64,000 bases of DNA from Zygnema cylindricum. Lineage: Eukaryota > Streptophyta > Zygnematophyceae > Zygnematales > Zygnemataceae. The DNA lies in the NCBI GenBank assembly GCA_037447655.1, contig JBBHKE010000720.1:1-64000 (forward strand), given 5' to 3'. Positions within the stretch are counted from its first letter, which is position 1; every line of letters starts with the position of its first letter. Made by a program: the position numbers and the translations under genes. The notes beneath the pieces were generated by a model. The model searched no databases, had not been told where the DNA came from, and was given only the letters and a program-made list of their open reading frames with translations. Shown in pieces: positions 24,001 through 34,313 of this stretch.

Positions 24001-24435
24001 ACCCTAAACGCAAACAAGTCCTTCAGTCGTTGCAAAACCTTAAGAACAAATCCACTGCTCACCACTCTTTCCACATGAATCACCAAACCATTGTTCATTG
24101 TTTTCCATGCTTCCAAAACATTTAAGCTAAAAGCAGCTTCCAAACGTACTAAGGCATAAAGTACGTACTGTAAGTTCACGAAACAAAGACGGGCACGCAA
24201 TACAGGCGATCCTCTGACGCCCTCCTTCGCTCAAAGACAGAGTCTCCGCAGCAAGCTTCTGAACGGTGACGTCATCATACCAGAACTGTGACATACGCCA
24301 ATCTTCTGCAAACGGTCCATCGCGCGTGGCTTCAAAATCGCGCAAAGCAGCCAACGTGGCGGGACTTAACTCGTTTTCCAGCGCCAGCAAGGCTTCCGCC
24401 ATTGGGGATTCTTGAGGAGGGAGGCCCTTTACCAT
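18019..24435 (-). CDS. EEF1A lysine methyltransferase (EFM5/EEF1AKMT1 family)
   Basis: Four exons: 24435..24169, 19256..19098, 18675..18594 and 18185..18019. All have GT-AG borders and phases that close, giving 224 residues, close to the 215-230 usual for the family. Family landmarks are in order: [14 protein letters not shown] near residue 45, [15 protein letters not shown] (class-I methyltransferase core), [12 protein letters not shown] and [11 protein letters not shown], the catalytic-type motif VVADPPYL near residue 140, [27 protein letters not shown], and the C-terminal [19 protein letters not shown]. The family transfers methyl groups from S-adenosylmethionine to a lysine of translation elongation factor 1A in the cytosol. 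Intron 1 (about 4.9 kb) contains a decayed hAT transposase and a MITE; intron 3 holds a 26-bp tandem repeat. An alternative start is the in-frame ATG eleven codons downstream. A hAT MITE lies 126 bp upstream. Confidence 0.9.
18366..18491. repeat. 26-bp tandem repeat, about five copies
   Basis: A direct repeat of CAATGGTTTACTGTAAGAAT plus ACAGTG, with unit starts at 18366, 18392, 18418, 18444 and 18470 and few substitutions. It lies in the last intron of the EFM5-like gene. Confidence 0.9.
20341..21170 (+). pseudogene. Degenerate hAT-family transposase
   Basis: Reading across frameshifts and stops on + gives fragments in the order expected of a hAT transposase. [12 protein letters not shown] (about 20407) is the conserved T-D-W/T box. 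[20 protein letters not shown] with GRHT follows. Then come [29 protein letters not shown] (the Cys..His-Arg CxxH region), and [15 protein letters not shown] (the D.xTRWNSTY box, about 20835). Several in-frame stops and a changed residue in the last box show it is dead. It lies in intron 1 of the EFM5-like gene, antisense to it. No intact C-terminal dimerisation domain is visible. Confidence 0.7.
21171..23193. other. Rest of the large EFM5-like intron, left of the MITE
   Basis: Intronic DNA without a supportable gene. About 22360-22630 carries repeated blocks with GGTAAAATT and GACCAGCCT-like words (similar to about 2900), suggesting an old repeat. A (TA/CA)-rich microsatellite lies near 22795-22830. 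The stretch 21650-22200 has hAT-like flank remnants at most. Confidence 0.4.
23194..23394. mobile_element. TA-flanked MITE, family B
   Basis: A 201-bp element with ends CACTGCCCATCGTTATTAG and the reverse complement of GGTGATGGGCGCTG, each bordered by TA. The interior has GTGGCAGATTGTAGTCCAC and TTTCGGCCAAAAGAAGTTGC, the family-B core. It lies within intron 1 of the EFM5-like gene. Confidence 0.75.
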
Positions 24436-24560
24436 AATCTACGTTCTGTTTCGTACGGAGGTCGAACGAAATCCCCATACCGTGCGAACATTCCTCACAA
24501 TCGGGGCAAATGGCCGTTGTAACGGAGATCCCTTCGTTAATCCGTCGTAGCTCGAATAAC

Positions 24561-25202
24561 CATAGTTCAAAAGTAGGCGTTTTTATGGTAGGCCTTTGGT
24601 AGGCGCACAAAACTTGGCACTAAACTCGCGTAGAGTAGGCATATTGTATGGGTGTGAGTTGCGGACACTCTTGTACGATCGTACGAATATGACGTATGAT
24701 CATAGTACAGCGCACGCCACCTGACGAATTTTTTTAGCGAACTGACGCGGCGTAGGATGACATTCCGCCGGAAAAAAACCCCGGAAAAAAAAAAAAAAAA
24801 ACGCGGACGGGCAACCTGGTTGGTCAATTTGAGGCTTTATTTAGTGTGGCCTTCAAAATTGCAGACGCTAATATGACAAATTGTCCTATCGTAAGTTGTG
24901 TTATGGGCTTTTCATGTGATCTTCTTAAGATCGCGACTTTGATCAGCGACCGTCCGATCGTCTAAATCTGACGGTTGAAATAAAAAACACCTCAAAATTC
25001 ACTGAAAAAATATTTTTTATCCGATTTTTTTTCAAAATTTAGACATGCCGTTTAATTCTCTATCGATCGATGTGCAACTCAACCCTCTTAACCTTTTTTT
25101 TCATTTTTCGACCAATACAATATGGGTCTTAAGGGCATATTGTATGTTTTGCATACAATAGGCATACTGTATGGGCCTACTTTCACCTACTTTTGAACTA
25201 TG
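24561..25202. mobile_element. hAT-type MITE, family A copy 2
   Basis: A 642-bp element with ends CATAGTTCAAAAGTAGG and CCTACTTTTGAACTATG and a perfect 8-bp target duplication CGAATAAC (24553-24560 and 25203-25210). It is the longest of the four family-A copies. It begins 126 bp upstream of the EFM5-like start codon, so it lies in the promoter or 5' UTR. Confidence 0.95.
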
Positions 25203-25264
25203 CGAATAACGCAATTCTAAATGGTCGAGGTTTTTTGTTTGAGAGGAAATACTCGCGGGTCCGT

Positions 25265-25480
25265 TTAATTTTTTCGGGCTAACGAAGGGCTCTTCGTTAC
25301 AATGGGCATTTGCTTTTGTCCTGCTTGATTTGCCTTGCTTATCGTTTTTGTTTTTTCCCCCAACATATAGTTTTTCAATTTTTGCCGTGCTACTTCTCTT
25401 TTGTTCCCCATGAACTTAGATGGTTTACCATCGCGCTTTTTAATAAAGTCAGCCCATTTTTTTTGTGACAAAGGGCACAA
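25265..25480 (-). pseudogene. Transposon-derived ORF fragment
   Basis: A 71-residue basic frame containing WADFIKKRDGKPSKFMGNKR and RQKLKNYMLG. The equivalent - strand translation near 45140-45290 has DFIKIGMVNHLSP and PKLKNYVEGSM, so this is a dispersed repeat with coding ancestry. A plant transposase origin is an inference; no catalytic motif remains. Confidence 0.35.
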
Positions 25481-26345
25481 TTACACACGCGAAGATGCTA
25501 TGGACAACTTTATTTCAAAGCCGTATAGAATCTTGGGTTGGGTGGTCGTTGATTTGGACGAGTCAATGTTCATTTTAGAAGCGCGGACCAAAGCACTCCC
25601 CGCGTACTATAAATCAGGACTAGTTTATTGCTAGAGCTAGTTTGGTTGTGGTTTTACATCATGTACTATCTTTCTTCCTTCTTCGACCTATTGGGGTGGT
25701 GGATTGCTCAAGGGCTCCGGACCTCCCCCAACATGGTTCACCAAGCGCGCGAGAAGGTTCTTTACATGTGGTTTTGGTTTAATTTTGTTTGTCCATTCTA
25801 TCTTCAATTCTCCTCAACAATTTTTTTAGCTTGACCTCGTGCTCCACTGTCACCTTCACTTCGTTTCCCCCTCTTGTACTTAAACGGTTTACCATCCGGC
25901 TCTTTTAATAAAAGTTATATTCCTATGCAAGTGTCCATGATGTAGTAGATCTGCGATGTGAACCCCCCACCACGTCGCTGTCACAACAAAGATAAATGTT
26001 TGGGAATATGTGTTGGCTGTACACGATTTTACTGGGCATGTACAATTTGCAAATGTTTTGAATACCGTGGAATGGTGTGTTGAATGGAACTGCGGTGTTC
26101 ACACTAAAGTTCCTTGAAAAAGAAACATTGATATGAAAGCTCAAATGGTTGCCCGTAAAAACCCTTAAAAACCGAAAAAGCCCCATAAAACTCTACAACA
26201 CCTTAAAAACCCTACAAATCCCTAACTTAAAAACCCTACAAAACCCAACAGGCAAATCAAACAACAGTAGTCAAAACGTCATTAAGAGCACAGACCAAGG
26301 CGCTTTCTGAACATTGTAGCGCACATGGTAGATTCCCGTGAGTTA

Positions 26346-26575
26346 CACCGTGAATTGTTATTAAAGTAATGAAATTTTAAGTGTGGGATTTATATTAGTG
26401 TTATTAATTCTAACTTGGTTCCAAATGACAACGCTGATTCTGAACCGTGTAAAAAATTAGCATTAAGAAAGAAAAAAAAAAGACTATTAACACTATTTAA
26501 GACTCAAGGGCTAGAATTCAGGGGCACTGATTCAGTGTTATCAACTCTAATGATGATACACGGTGTAATAATAGA
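26346..26575. mobile_element. TA-flanked MITE, family C copy
   Basis: A 230-bp element with ends CACCGTGAATTGTTATTA and TGATGATACACGGTG, bordered by TA. The interior has GGTTCCAAATGACAACGCTG and TTCTGAACCGTGTAAA, shared with 37140..37339. Confidence 0.75.
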
Positions 26576-27064
26576 ACAACAAACCTGACATCCCCATAGT
26601 CAACAGTATTTGAAGTAACATGAAAGATTGCCCCAAATGCACATTATTAAAGGAAACAAGGACAGGAACTTGTGGAACAATATGCCCCTTCACTACCAAG
26701 ACTACCAGGCTTGTGACATCACAATCTGACAGGGCCAACGCTTAACCAATGAATAAATTCCTAAAACTGTCCTAGTGTGAAACATATAGTACAGAATTGT
26801 ACAAGAAACAACAATATTTTGCAGTTCCGTGCCTATAAAACAAAAAGTAGCAAACTGATTAAATGGAGTAGATGCAAATAACAAAATCGCCAACCTCTTT
26901 CTTATAGTTTGAACGCTCCGCTTGTTGCCTTTACATCGACCAGCACCAAAATGACACTCTAAAAAATCGAAAAGCCTAAGCTGGTCCATTTACAACAAAG
27001 CTCCTCCTACATTTTCTCAGAAAAAGTATGAACTTTCGAACAATACCCCGCTCGATGCGACCAC

Positions 27065-28922
27065 CTACAGTTCTGCCAAACTGAAGTTCCACTTCACATG
27101 CAACATCGGTCTCACACCTGAGATAGGAAGTCTATGCTCATCTGAAATACAGACAGAGAGACCTTCCATTTGGTTTTGAATTTCTGGAGCATACCGCAAC
27201 ATTCGTGAACACGCAGCGAGAAACTGGTCGTTGCTGATTTTTTTATCATCACAAGCAAGATGGCGCAATCTTAACTTGGTTCGAACATGGGCTGTTGCGT
27301 CTTGTAACCGCTTTTCTTCTCGTTTATACTGTTGTCTAAAAATCAAGGCTTTGTCACCTTCGGACTCTATGAAATTGTACACTTCTTCTTGACTGGCTGT
27401 AAGAGGCACAGTAATAAATCCCAAACGCGTATCGACATTCCAAGACGATCCTCCGAAGTTAGAACTCACAGTAGCAGCGCTTTCATCTCCTCTATCTCTC
27501 TCCATTTTACTTTCACAATCCTTTCTTGGATGCAAAACCCTAAGTGGAAGCTCATGAAATCTTCCAGCTCCAACTGCTCCATGCTCCTCTGCTCCTACAA
27601 CCATTCTTTTCAAAAATTCGGTGTACTCCGGCAATACTCCCGTGGCGTCATCCGTGTACACCATTTCCACTTCCATGGCCCTCGCAGTCAAAAACTCGTT
27701 GCCTCGTCGCCTCTGAGCTTCCTTACGTCTCTCTCGAGCCATGTCCGGATTACTATTGGATAAATGATTGGCCCAAAGCTCCACATCATCGCAATGATTC
27801 AACCAGATGTTCCCAAGAGGATCGACACCATATCCATTTCCAATGGCCATGGCCAAGCCAGCCAGGTTTTTGTCTGGAACTCTATCAAGAGCTTTACATA
27901 GTTTTTCAAGAACCTGTATTTGCTCATCAGAGGAAGCCTCTGCTAAGGGAGGCCTGAATGATGCCACCACTCCCCTCCCCATACGAAGTGCATTCCGTAC
28001 AAATATGATGTGTCTCTCTGCGGGACCTAGCGATGCACTTCCAGATCTCTGCATTTCTGCTGCTTGTTGAAAAATGTCCGAGAGCCGTAATTTCTCATTT
28101 CCTTTCAAGCCTCCAGTAAAATCACCCGACAGCCCGCAAGCATCGAAAAGGCGCTGAAGAGCAAGTTTTGTCGCTAAGGGAAGCTCACCACTTCCAGATC
28201 TCGACCGTTGAGGTGAAGGAAGAGTCATTTCCACCTTTTGCAATGAGGGCTCGGACATCCCTTCGTCTCCAGTTTTATGAAAAGTTGAAGACTGTTTAAT
28301 GAAGAAGTTAAAATGGTAAAGACGGGGAGCTCCAAAGTCTGTGTTTTCAGGTCCACTTTCAAGTGCGGAAAGGTATTCTTGCAGAACTTGAAAGGACTGC
28401 TCATTTGACAACTGCAAAAAAATTTAAAAAAAAGGTCATCTGATGCCCGTCTAAGCAACGTGATTTTCATAATTTTAAAGGTACGGCTTGAGTTTTAGAC
28501 AATTGTTAGGTTCCTCCACAGACAAAGAAAAAAGATTGAGAAAGGATAGAAGACTGCATCGACACCACTCAAAAACCATATTTCTGAAGAAATGGGACTA
28601 AGGAAACTTAAAACGCTTTCATGAATAACTAAAAGCTGCCATTAGAGAGGTCAATAAACCATTGTCAAAAAGCCTTAGACCTAAAGAAAAGAAATAAAAT
28701 AACTAGACATACCCTTTCACGAGGAAAGCCATGGAGAAGATCCGGGTGTACTCGCTTATAGAGCTGTCGGAGTTTCTCCTTTAACACGGGCGTTTCAGCA
28801 GCTTTTCTGCTGATGCCACGTGTACACACGGAAGACGCTGCAAATAGCTGCCACGTGGCGTCCGGCTGAATCAGAGGAGGCTGAGCACATTTCGAAATAA
28901 AAAGTGCGGCAGCTCGCCTCAT
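27065..28922 (-). CDS. DUF4460/DUF4461 (TCAIM-like) probable mitochondrial protein
   Basis: Exon 1 (28922..28713, 70 codons) and exon 2 (28411..27065) join in phase 0 (AGG/GTATGT donor, TTTTTTGCAG acceptor) to give 518 residues and TAG. The N terminus MRRAAALFISKCAQPPLIQP is Arg/Ala-rich and resembles a mitochondrial presequence. Residues about 50-90 match the DUF4460 signature (LRQLYKRVHPDLLHGFPRER, then LSNEQSFQVLQEYLSAL), a DnaJ-like HPD segment. The C-terminal half matches DUF4461 (LGFITVPLTASQEEVYNFIE to HVKWNFSLAEL). Animals have the same architecture in TCAIM, T-cell activation inhibitor, mitochondrial, whose biochemical role is unsettled. The function here is unknown; a mitochondrial chaperone-associated role is only an inference. 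A hAT MITE begins 107 bp upstream of the start codon. Confidence 0.85.
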
Positions 28923-29028
28923 TATGGGGCACCACCAGCTGGGGGAAGAGCATCAAGTGATAAATGGCAATGAAAGATATTCAGTTGTCCGGTCGCTGAG
29001 GATTGCCAGTTTGGAAGTCACATTGAAG

Positions 29029-29485
29029 CATAGTACAAAAGTAGGTGAAAGTACACCGATACAATATGCCTATTGTACGCAAAAAATACAATATACCCTT
29101 AAGACCCATATTGTATTGGCCGCAAAATGAAATAAAATAGTAACAGGGTTGAGTTGCACATGGATCTATAGAGAACTAAGCGTCATGTCTAAATTTGAAA
29201 AACAAATCGGACAAATAAATCTTTATCTGTGAGTTTTGAGCGACTTTTTATTTAAACCGTCAGATTTAGAAGATCTGACGGTAGTTGATCAAAGTAGCGA
29301 TCTAAGAAGATCACATGAAAAGCCCATAACACAACTTATGATAGGACTATCGTCAGATTTGGACGAACGGACGGTCGCTGATCAAAGTAGCGATTTAAGA
29401 AGATCACATGAAAAGCCCATAACACAATTTACGATAAAGGTGCCGACAAAAGGCCTACAATAGAAACGCCTACTTTTGAACTATG
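29029..29485. mobile_element. hAT-type MITE, family A copy 3
   Basis: A 457-bp element with ends CATAGTACAAAAGTAGG and CCTACTTTTGAACTATG and a diverged 8-bp duplication (CATTGAAG and CATCGAGG, 6 of 8 matching). It contains an internal direct duplication: GATCAAAGTAGCGAT...AAGCCCATAACACAA occurs at about 29287 and again at about 29381. It is inverted relative to the other copies and lies just upstream of the DUF4460 gene. Confidence 0.8.
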
Positions 29486-29486
29486 C

Positions 29487-31466
29487 ATCGAGGGTACGTC
29501 CCCATGTAATCGGAACTTTGATTAAGTATTTTGGACTGTAGTAAGGATTCTCCGTACTACTTTGAAGAGCGTCCCTATGTGCGAAAATGAAATCGCCAAA
29601 TCGGAACTTTAGAATGTGACGGTTGTAGACGTAGGTACAACTTGTGACGATTGTAGGCGACTACGAAACTTCCGACGATTAGTGACGCCAACAAAAACAG
29701 CGACAGTGGTAGACGTCTACATTTTTGTGAAATCGTAGATGTTTAGGGTTTGGTGATATTGTGACGTCACGCTCACCTGTGACAACGTCGACGTCACGGA
29801 TTCAATAACTTTCTGCCATGGTTTTCCGATTTCGTTTTTTCTACTTTTCTCGCTCGACTTGCCATTAAAAAAAAACCTAAAAATTGTCAAAAATAATATT
29901 TTTAAAGTATCTTTCATTTTATACCAATATTGTCATGTCTCATTTTACATAGTGTGAGATAAAAGCGATAGTGTGAGAGGGAGAGGGGAGAGGCGACGAC
30001 GGCGCAAAATTTTGCAAAGGACCCCATGAATGAAAGTGGAGGTCCGAGACCCCTGCAGATTTTTTTCCGTACATGCGCGTGACGGGCAAGGAGAAAAATA
30101 ACGAGGACTCTCCCTCGTCCTAAAGTTTTCACATTCTTGTGGCGCGTGCGTGGGTCATTTTTCATTCGCTGTTTGGGCGGTACTTGAACTAAAATCACCT
30201 CCTCGAGGTGATTTTGGTTTAAGTTTTTTTTTGGGCTGGATTCTCTTGCCCGGGGGTCGAAAAGGGGAAAACGCCAAAATGCATTCACATGACGACAAAT
30301 ATGCCGTACATCCAAAGTATGAATTGACGTATACTTTAATTTGGTAAACATAATTTTCTCGTATAGTTAGAGTTTTTTTCAAAGTTCCCTGAATTTTAGG
30401 GAAAAAAGACAGCGAAAAGTAGATACTTTAATACATGGGGACGTACCCTGAAGGTTGGCGTCAGAGCCGGGGTTAGGATTAGGGTTAGGGTTAGGAAAAC
30501 TATTCGAGTTAGGGTATGTCCCCATGTGGCTAAGGGTACTTTGGCATGTGCTAAAGTTACAGTTATTTTCTGTCGTTTTCCTCCATAACTTAGAAAAAAA
30601 AGAGAAAATCCGCAGCCGTACCAAAAAATTGAAATTACCACCGTACAAGTTGCGTTAACTAGAAAGTTGAAACTTTATATATACCGCAGTTTGTCTTCTA
30701 GCGCGTTTCGACCCACTTTCGCGTCCTTCCAGCTCATCTTCAAACTTTATATAAAATCCCCTCGCAAGGTAATTTTAAATAAAGTTCCATGAGGTGAGCG
30801 AATAGGTAGATGTTGTCGCACGTGTCGAAAGTTTTTGACAATTTTTGTGCCCGGAGTACCAAAAACCCACTGCACGTTTCCAGCCTGTGCGTGACTTTTT
30901 TCCGTGCGCTTTTTTTTGTACAGGGGCCGTGGAGGGGGTCTCGACCAACGGACGCCATTTCGCAAAAGCGAAGTCCGTGAAAGCGCCTTTCTCTCTCCCT
31001 CTCCCACTACCGCGTCTATCTCACAATTCTTGCAATGAAAAACGTCAATAATGGTACCAAATGGAAGATTACAATTTCTTTTGACTATCTTTGGGCGTCT
31101 TTTGATGGCAAGTAGAGTGAGAAAGGACAAAAAGACAAAATTGGGAAACCATGGCGTAAAGTTTTCGAATTTGTGACGTCGACGCTGTCATAATTGAGCG
31201 TGACGTCAAAAGGTCACAAACCCCAAACATCTACAATGTCACAAGTACAAGACGCCTACAACCATCGCTATTTTGTAAACGTCATCAATTGTCGCGAGTT
31301 TTGTAGTCGTCTACAACCGTCACAAATTACACCCGCGTCAACATCCGTCACTTTTTAAAGTAACGATTTCATTTCTTTACATAGGAATGCTCTGAAAGTA
31401 GTACGGAGAATCTTTGCTAAAAACAAAGTTACAAGACTAAAGTTTCGGTTACATGCGAAAGTACCC
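29487..31466. mobile_element. Long-terminal-inverted-repeat element, about 2 kb
   Basis: The left arm starts GGGTACGTCCCCATGTAATC. The right arm, read on -, starts GGGTACTTTCGCATGTAACC. Both then run in parallel for several hundred bases: GATTCTCCGTACTACTTT, GACGGTTGTAGACG, TGTGACGTC blocks and CCATGG near 29818 and 31150. Repeats of the same start word occur internally near 30440 and 30515. No transposase is recognisable. Long inverted arms suggest a Mutator-like or foldback element, but no clear 9-bp duplication was found. Confidence 0.6.
30472..30502 (+). repeat. Short TTAGGG-like array inside the long-TIR element
   Basis: Reads GGTTAGGATTAGGGTTAGGG then TTAGG, i.e. three to four six-base units, followed shortly by GAGTTAGGGTATG. 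This is six-base TTAGGG rather than the canonical plant TTTAGGG. Confidence 0.7.
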
Positions 31467-31930
31467 TAAGTAAGGATTTTTTTCTTTCGTTTTCCTGTAA
31501 AACTTAGAGCCGTACCGCCTAAGTGACAACCGTACAAAGAAATCGAGAAATGTAGAAGTACATTTTGCATCATCGTCGAACTTAAACTGTACAAGATGTT
31601 GTCGTCAAATGTCTTTAGACCCACGGCCACGACAAAAAACGTCATCTTCTAACTTTTCTTTAAAATACATCGGCGATGTGTTTTAAAACAAAGTATTTTT
31701 GCCAAATAATAAGAAACACATGTTCGCACGTGCCGTAATGTTAAAAAAAAATCAAACGATATCCAGCGACAAAGAAAAGTACAGTAGTCGCTTTGTTCTG
31801 TCCGTTTGCATTAAGCATGACGAAGAAAAGTACATAATGTTTTGTTTTGTCCGTTTTCGCCCGGTACGGGTTTTTTTTTTTGCAGGGGTCTTGAAATTCC
31901 GATGCCATTTCACGTCGACCGGGTAGGAGA
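30535..31930. repeat. Dispersed repeat copy 1 (matches 41740-43130)
   Basis: Shares order and orientation with 41740-43130: AGTTGCGTTAACTAGAAAGT, TTTATATATACCGCAGTTTG, ACTGCACGTTTCCAGCCTGT, TCGCAAAAGCGAAGTCCGTG and TCTCACAATTCTTGCAATGA, then AAACACATCGGC-like and TTTTTTTGCAGGGGTC modules. It overlaps the right half of the long-TIR element and extends past its apparent end. Confidence 0.75.
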
Positions 31931-32184
31931 CACAAGGCAAAGCGCATCTTCTTCAATCGTGAAACGGCACAGGCAGTAAGGCGGTACGTTTACAATGTCA
32001 CGGTAAAACATGGGACGTCACAAGCAGTTCTAAAAAATAGCGTGCGTTCCTATTTATGTAAACGGTTCTACTTTGCTTAAAACACATTGCCGATGTGGTT
32101 TATGATAAGTTTGAAGATGACGTGACAGTGGGTTGAAAAAACACAAGACGACAAAATTTCGTACATCGTAAGAATGATGCAAAT

Positions 32185-32491
32185 CATAGTTCAAAAGTAG
32201 GCGTTTTTATGGTAGGCCTTTGGTCGGCGCCTTTATCGTAAGTTGTGTTATGGGCTTTTCATGTGATCTTCTTAGATCCGCTACTTTGATCAGCGACCGT
32301 CCGATCGTCCGAATCTGACGGTGTAAATAAAACTTTTTGGTCCGAATGTTTTAATTGGTCCAATTTTTGGTCCGACTGTTTTAATTGGTCCGAATAGGTC
32401 CGAATACAATATGGGTCTTAAGGTCATATTGTATGTTTTGCGTACAATAGGCATATTGTATGGGTCTACTTTCACCTACTTTTGAACTTTG
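32185..32491. mobile_element. hAT-type MITE, family A copy 4
   Basis: A 307-bp element with ends CATAGTTCAAAAGTAGG and CCTACTTTTGAACTTTG and a perfect 8-bp duplication ATGCAAAT (32177-32184 and 32492-32499). It is an internally deleted version of the 642-bp copy, and it contains the near-duplicate words TTTGGTCCGAATGTTTTAAT and TTTGGTCCGACTGTTTTAAT. Confidence 0.95.
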
Positions 32492-32839
32492 ATGCAAATT
32501 GTACTCTACATATTTACAATTTTTTCGTACGTTTTCAACTTAGGCAGTATGGCGCTAAGTTTCAAAAGAAAACGATAGATAAAAACCCGTACTGAACCAC
32601 ATGGGGTCGTTACCTAAGGGTATGTCCCCATGTACTTGTAACTTAGCGAACTTACTTTGTATTTTAGCGCGGATCTGCCGGACCCGGTTTTCAAGTGTGC
32701 CTATGCGTAAGAACGCAATCTTAACTTACGTTTGTGACTATTGTATACGTCGACAATACCTGTGACGGTTGTGAGCGTCTACAATCTGTGTTGTATAAGG
32801 TTGATTTCTTTGAAAAAGTAAATGATTTCTTTGAAAATT

Positions 32840-33105
32840 TTCAAATTCCCAATTAGCGTTAATATCGCTAATTATTTTTATTCGCTATTTATTATTTGAC
32901 GCTAATAGTGATTCGCGGTGCAGTATATCGCCCATCGTTATTAGCGCTAAGGATTTAAAATCAATAATAATATTATAATGCAGGGGGACGTGGCAGATTG
33001 AGTCCACGTCCTTAAAAAGTGGGGCTAACACTATTTTGTGGTTTTTGGCCAAAAAAAATTCGACCGAATTAGTGCTATTAACTCTAATAACGACGGGCGG
33101 TGATT
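32840..33105. mobile_element. TA-flanked MITE, family B, disrupted copy
   Basis: The core CGCCCATCGTTATTAGCG (about 32927) pairs with CTAATAACGACGGGCG (about 33090) and encloses GTGGCAGATTGAGTCCACG and TTTTTGGCCAAAAAAAATTC. An additional partial inverted end (GCTAATAGTGATTCGCGGTG) lies just left, suggesting nesting. Boundaries are approximate. Confidence 0.55.
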
Positions 33106-34313
33106 GCCGGTGCAGCGTTGGATATCGTGTGGTAACGAATGATACGCTTATGATGCGGAGTACAATACGCACCACAATGCTGCCGTCAAAACAGTACAGT
33201 AGTGATGAAAACTGAAATTTCAGAATACAAATTTGCTCCTACACTATTTGGTTGTTGTTCATTCTTTCAATATGGATGGATCAAATGTACTGAAATCTTT
33301 ACATCTCTTTTACAAATCGAGAAACTGGGATAGCTAAAAAACAAACCAAAAAAAAAAGAAAAACACGGCTCCTGGGGCATTAACAAAGCTTAGTTAGAGT
33401 TTTTAACTGACACTCTTGACCTGCTTTTCAGCTCTTGATTCACTATGAAAAAACAAATTGCATAATACAAGAAATTTTGCCCTTGCCTATTGTGCTCCTA
33501 CTGTGGGCATAACCCGGGCACAAAAAACTGCACTTCAGCACTGAGGTAAATCCTAAGCCAAAGCCAATTTTTTTCTGGAAAACTTTGAACAATTATGATT
33601 GAAATTGCAAATAGGGAGACACATTGGCTTTAAATAACACAAGAAAAGATGAACTACCTGGGTCAATGTTTCAGGACAATTGCTAAATGTTATTAGTCCT
33701 GACATGTTGAATTGGTTGAAGGACCCAATCTTTTCAACAAATATTGCTATTGAACTTCATACTATTCCATTTTTTGGTTTCGCATCCATTTGGTTTAACT
33801 CATCTACTGTCTCCCTAGTTTATGCTGCAATTCTGACATCTTTTTTTCTTATTTTTGAAGATACAACTGTTGTATTGACAATTTGGGTGTCAACGGTGTG
33901 ACATTTAAGATGCTGGAGAGATCTAAACATCCACTCACAAGGTGTTAAGCAAACGTTTCTCACAGCTTGCAACATAAGAGCCATACATCCATCTGCATAA
34001 AGTCCACAAGTTTTGGGAAAGTAACAACACGACCAATCTCCAACGTTTAACGGGACACGATTGGTATGATTTAGACGGTTATTATTAGGCCGAAGCCCAC
34101 ACCAGTACCACTACACCACAGGGATACTGGTTGTGTCCTATATCAATGCATGCTTCGTGCCTAACTACATTAATGCTTTTGCTTTCTATCCAGTAAGCCA
34201 ACAATTACATGGATTCAAGTGATCACAGACTGTACAAGTTCACTACATGCCGGTTGAATTGAACAAGACAAAATTTTGGATGATATACAACCAACCCATC
34301 AGAGACGTTCGTT

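Larger units (their letters stand above)
25203..27064. other. Region between the EFM5-like and DUF4460 genes
   Basis: About 1.9 kb. A - strand frame at 25265..25480 (FIKKRDGKPSKFMGNKREVA then RQKLKNYMLG) resembles a translated stretch at about 45110-45290, so both are probably fragments of one transposon gene. Pieces near 25400-25470 recur around 25860-25920. A family-C MITE occupies 26346..26575. No intact host gene was found. Confidence 0.4.
28923..34313. other. Transposon-dense intergenic region
   Basis: 5.4 kb with no supportable host gene. Contents in order: family-A hAT MITE 29029..29485; a long-inverted-repeat element about 29487..31466 containing a short TTAGGG array; an extension of the same repeat family to about 31930; family-A MITE 32185..32491; a fragment of the long-repeat family about 32570-32790 (TATGTCCCCATGT); family-B MITE remnant about 32840..33105; then 33110-34313, where I see only A+T-rich sequence. 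Confidence 0.6.
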
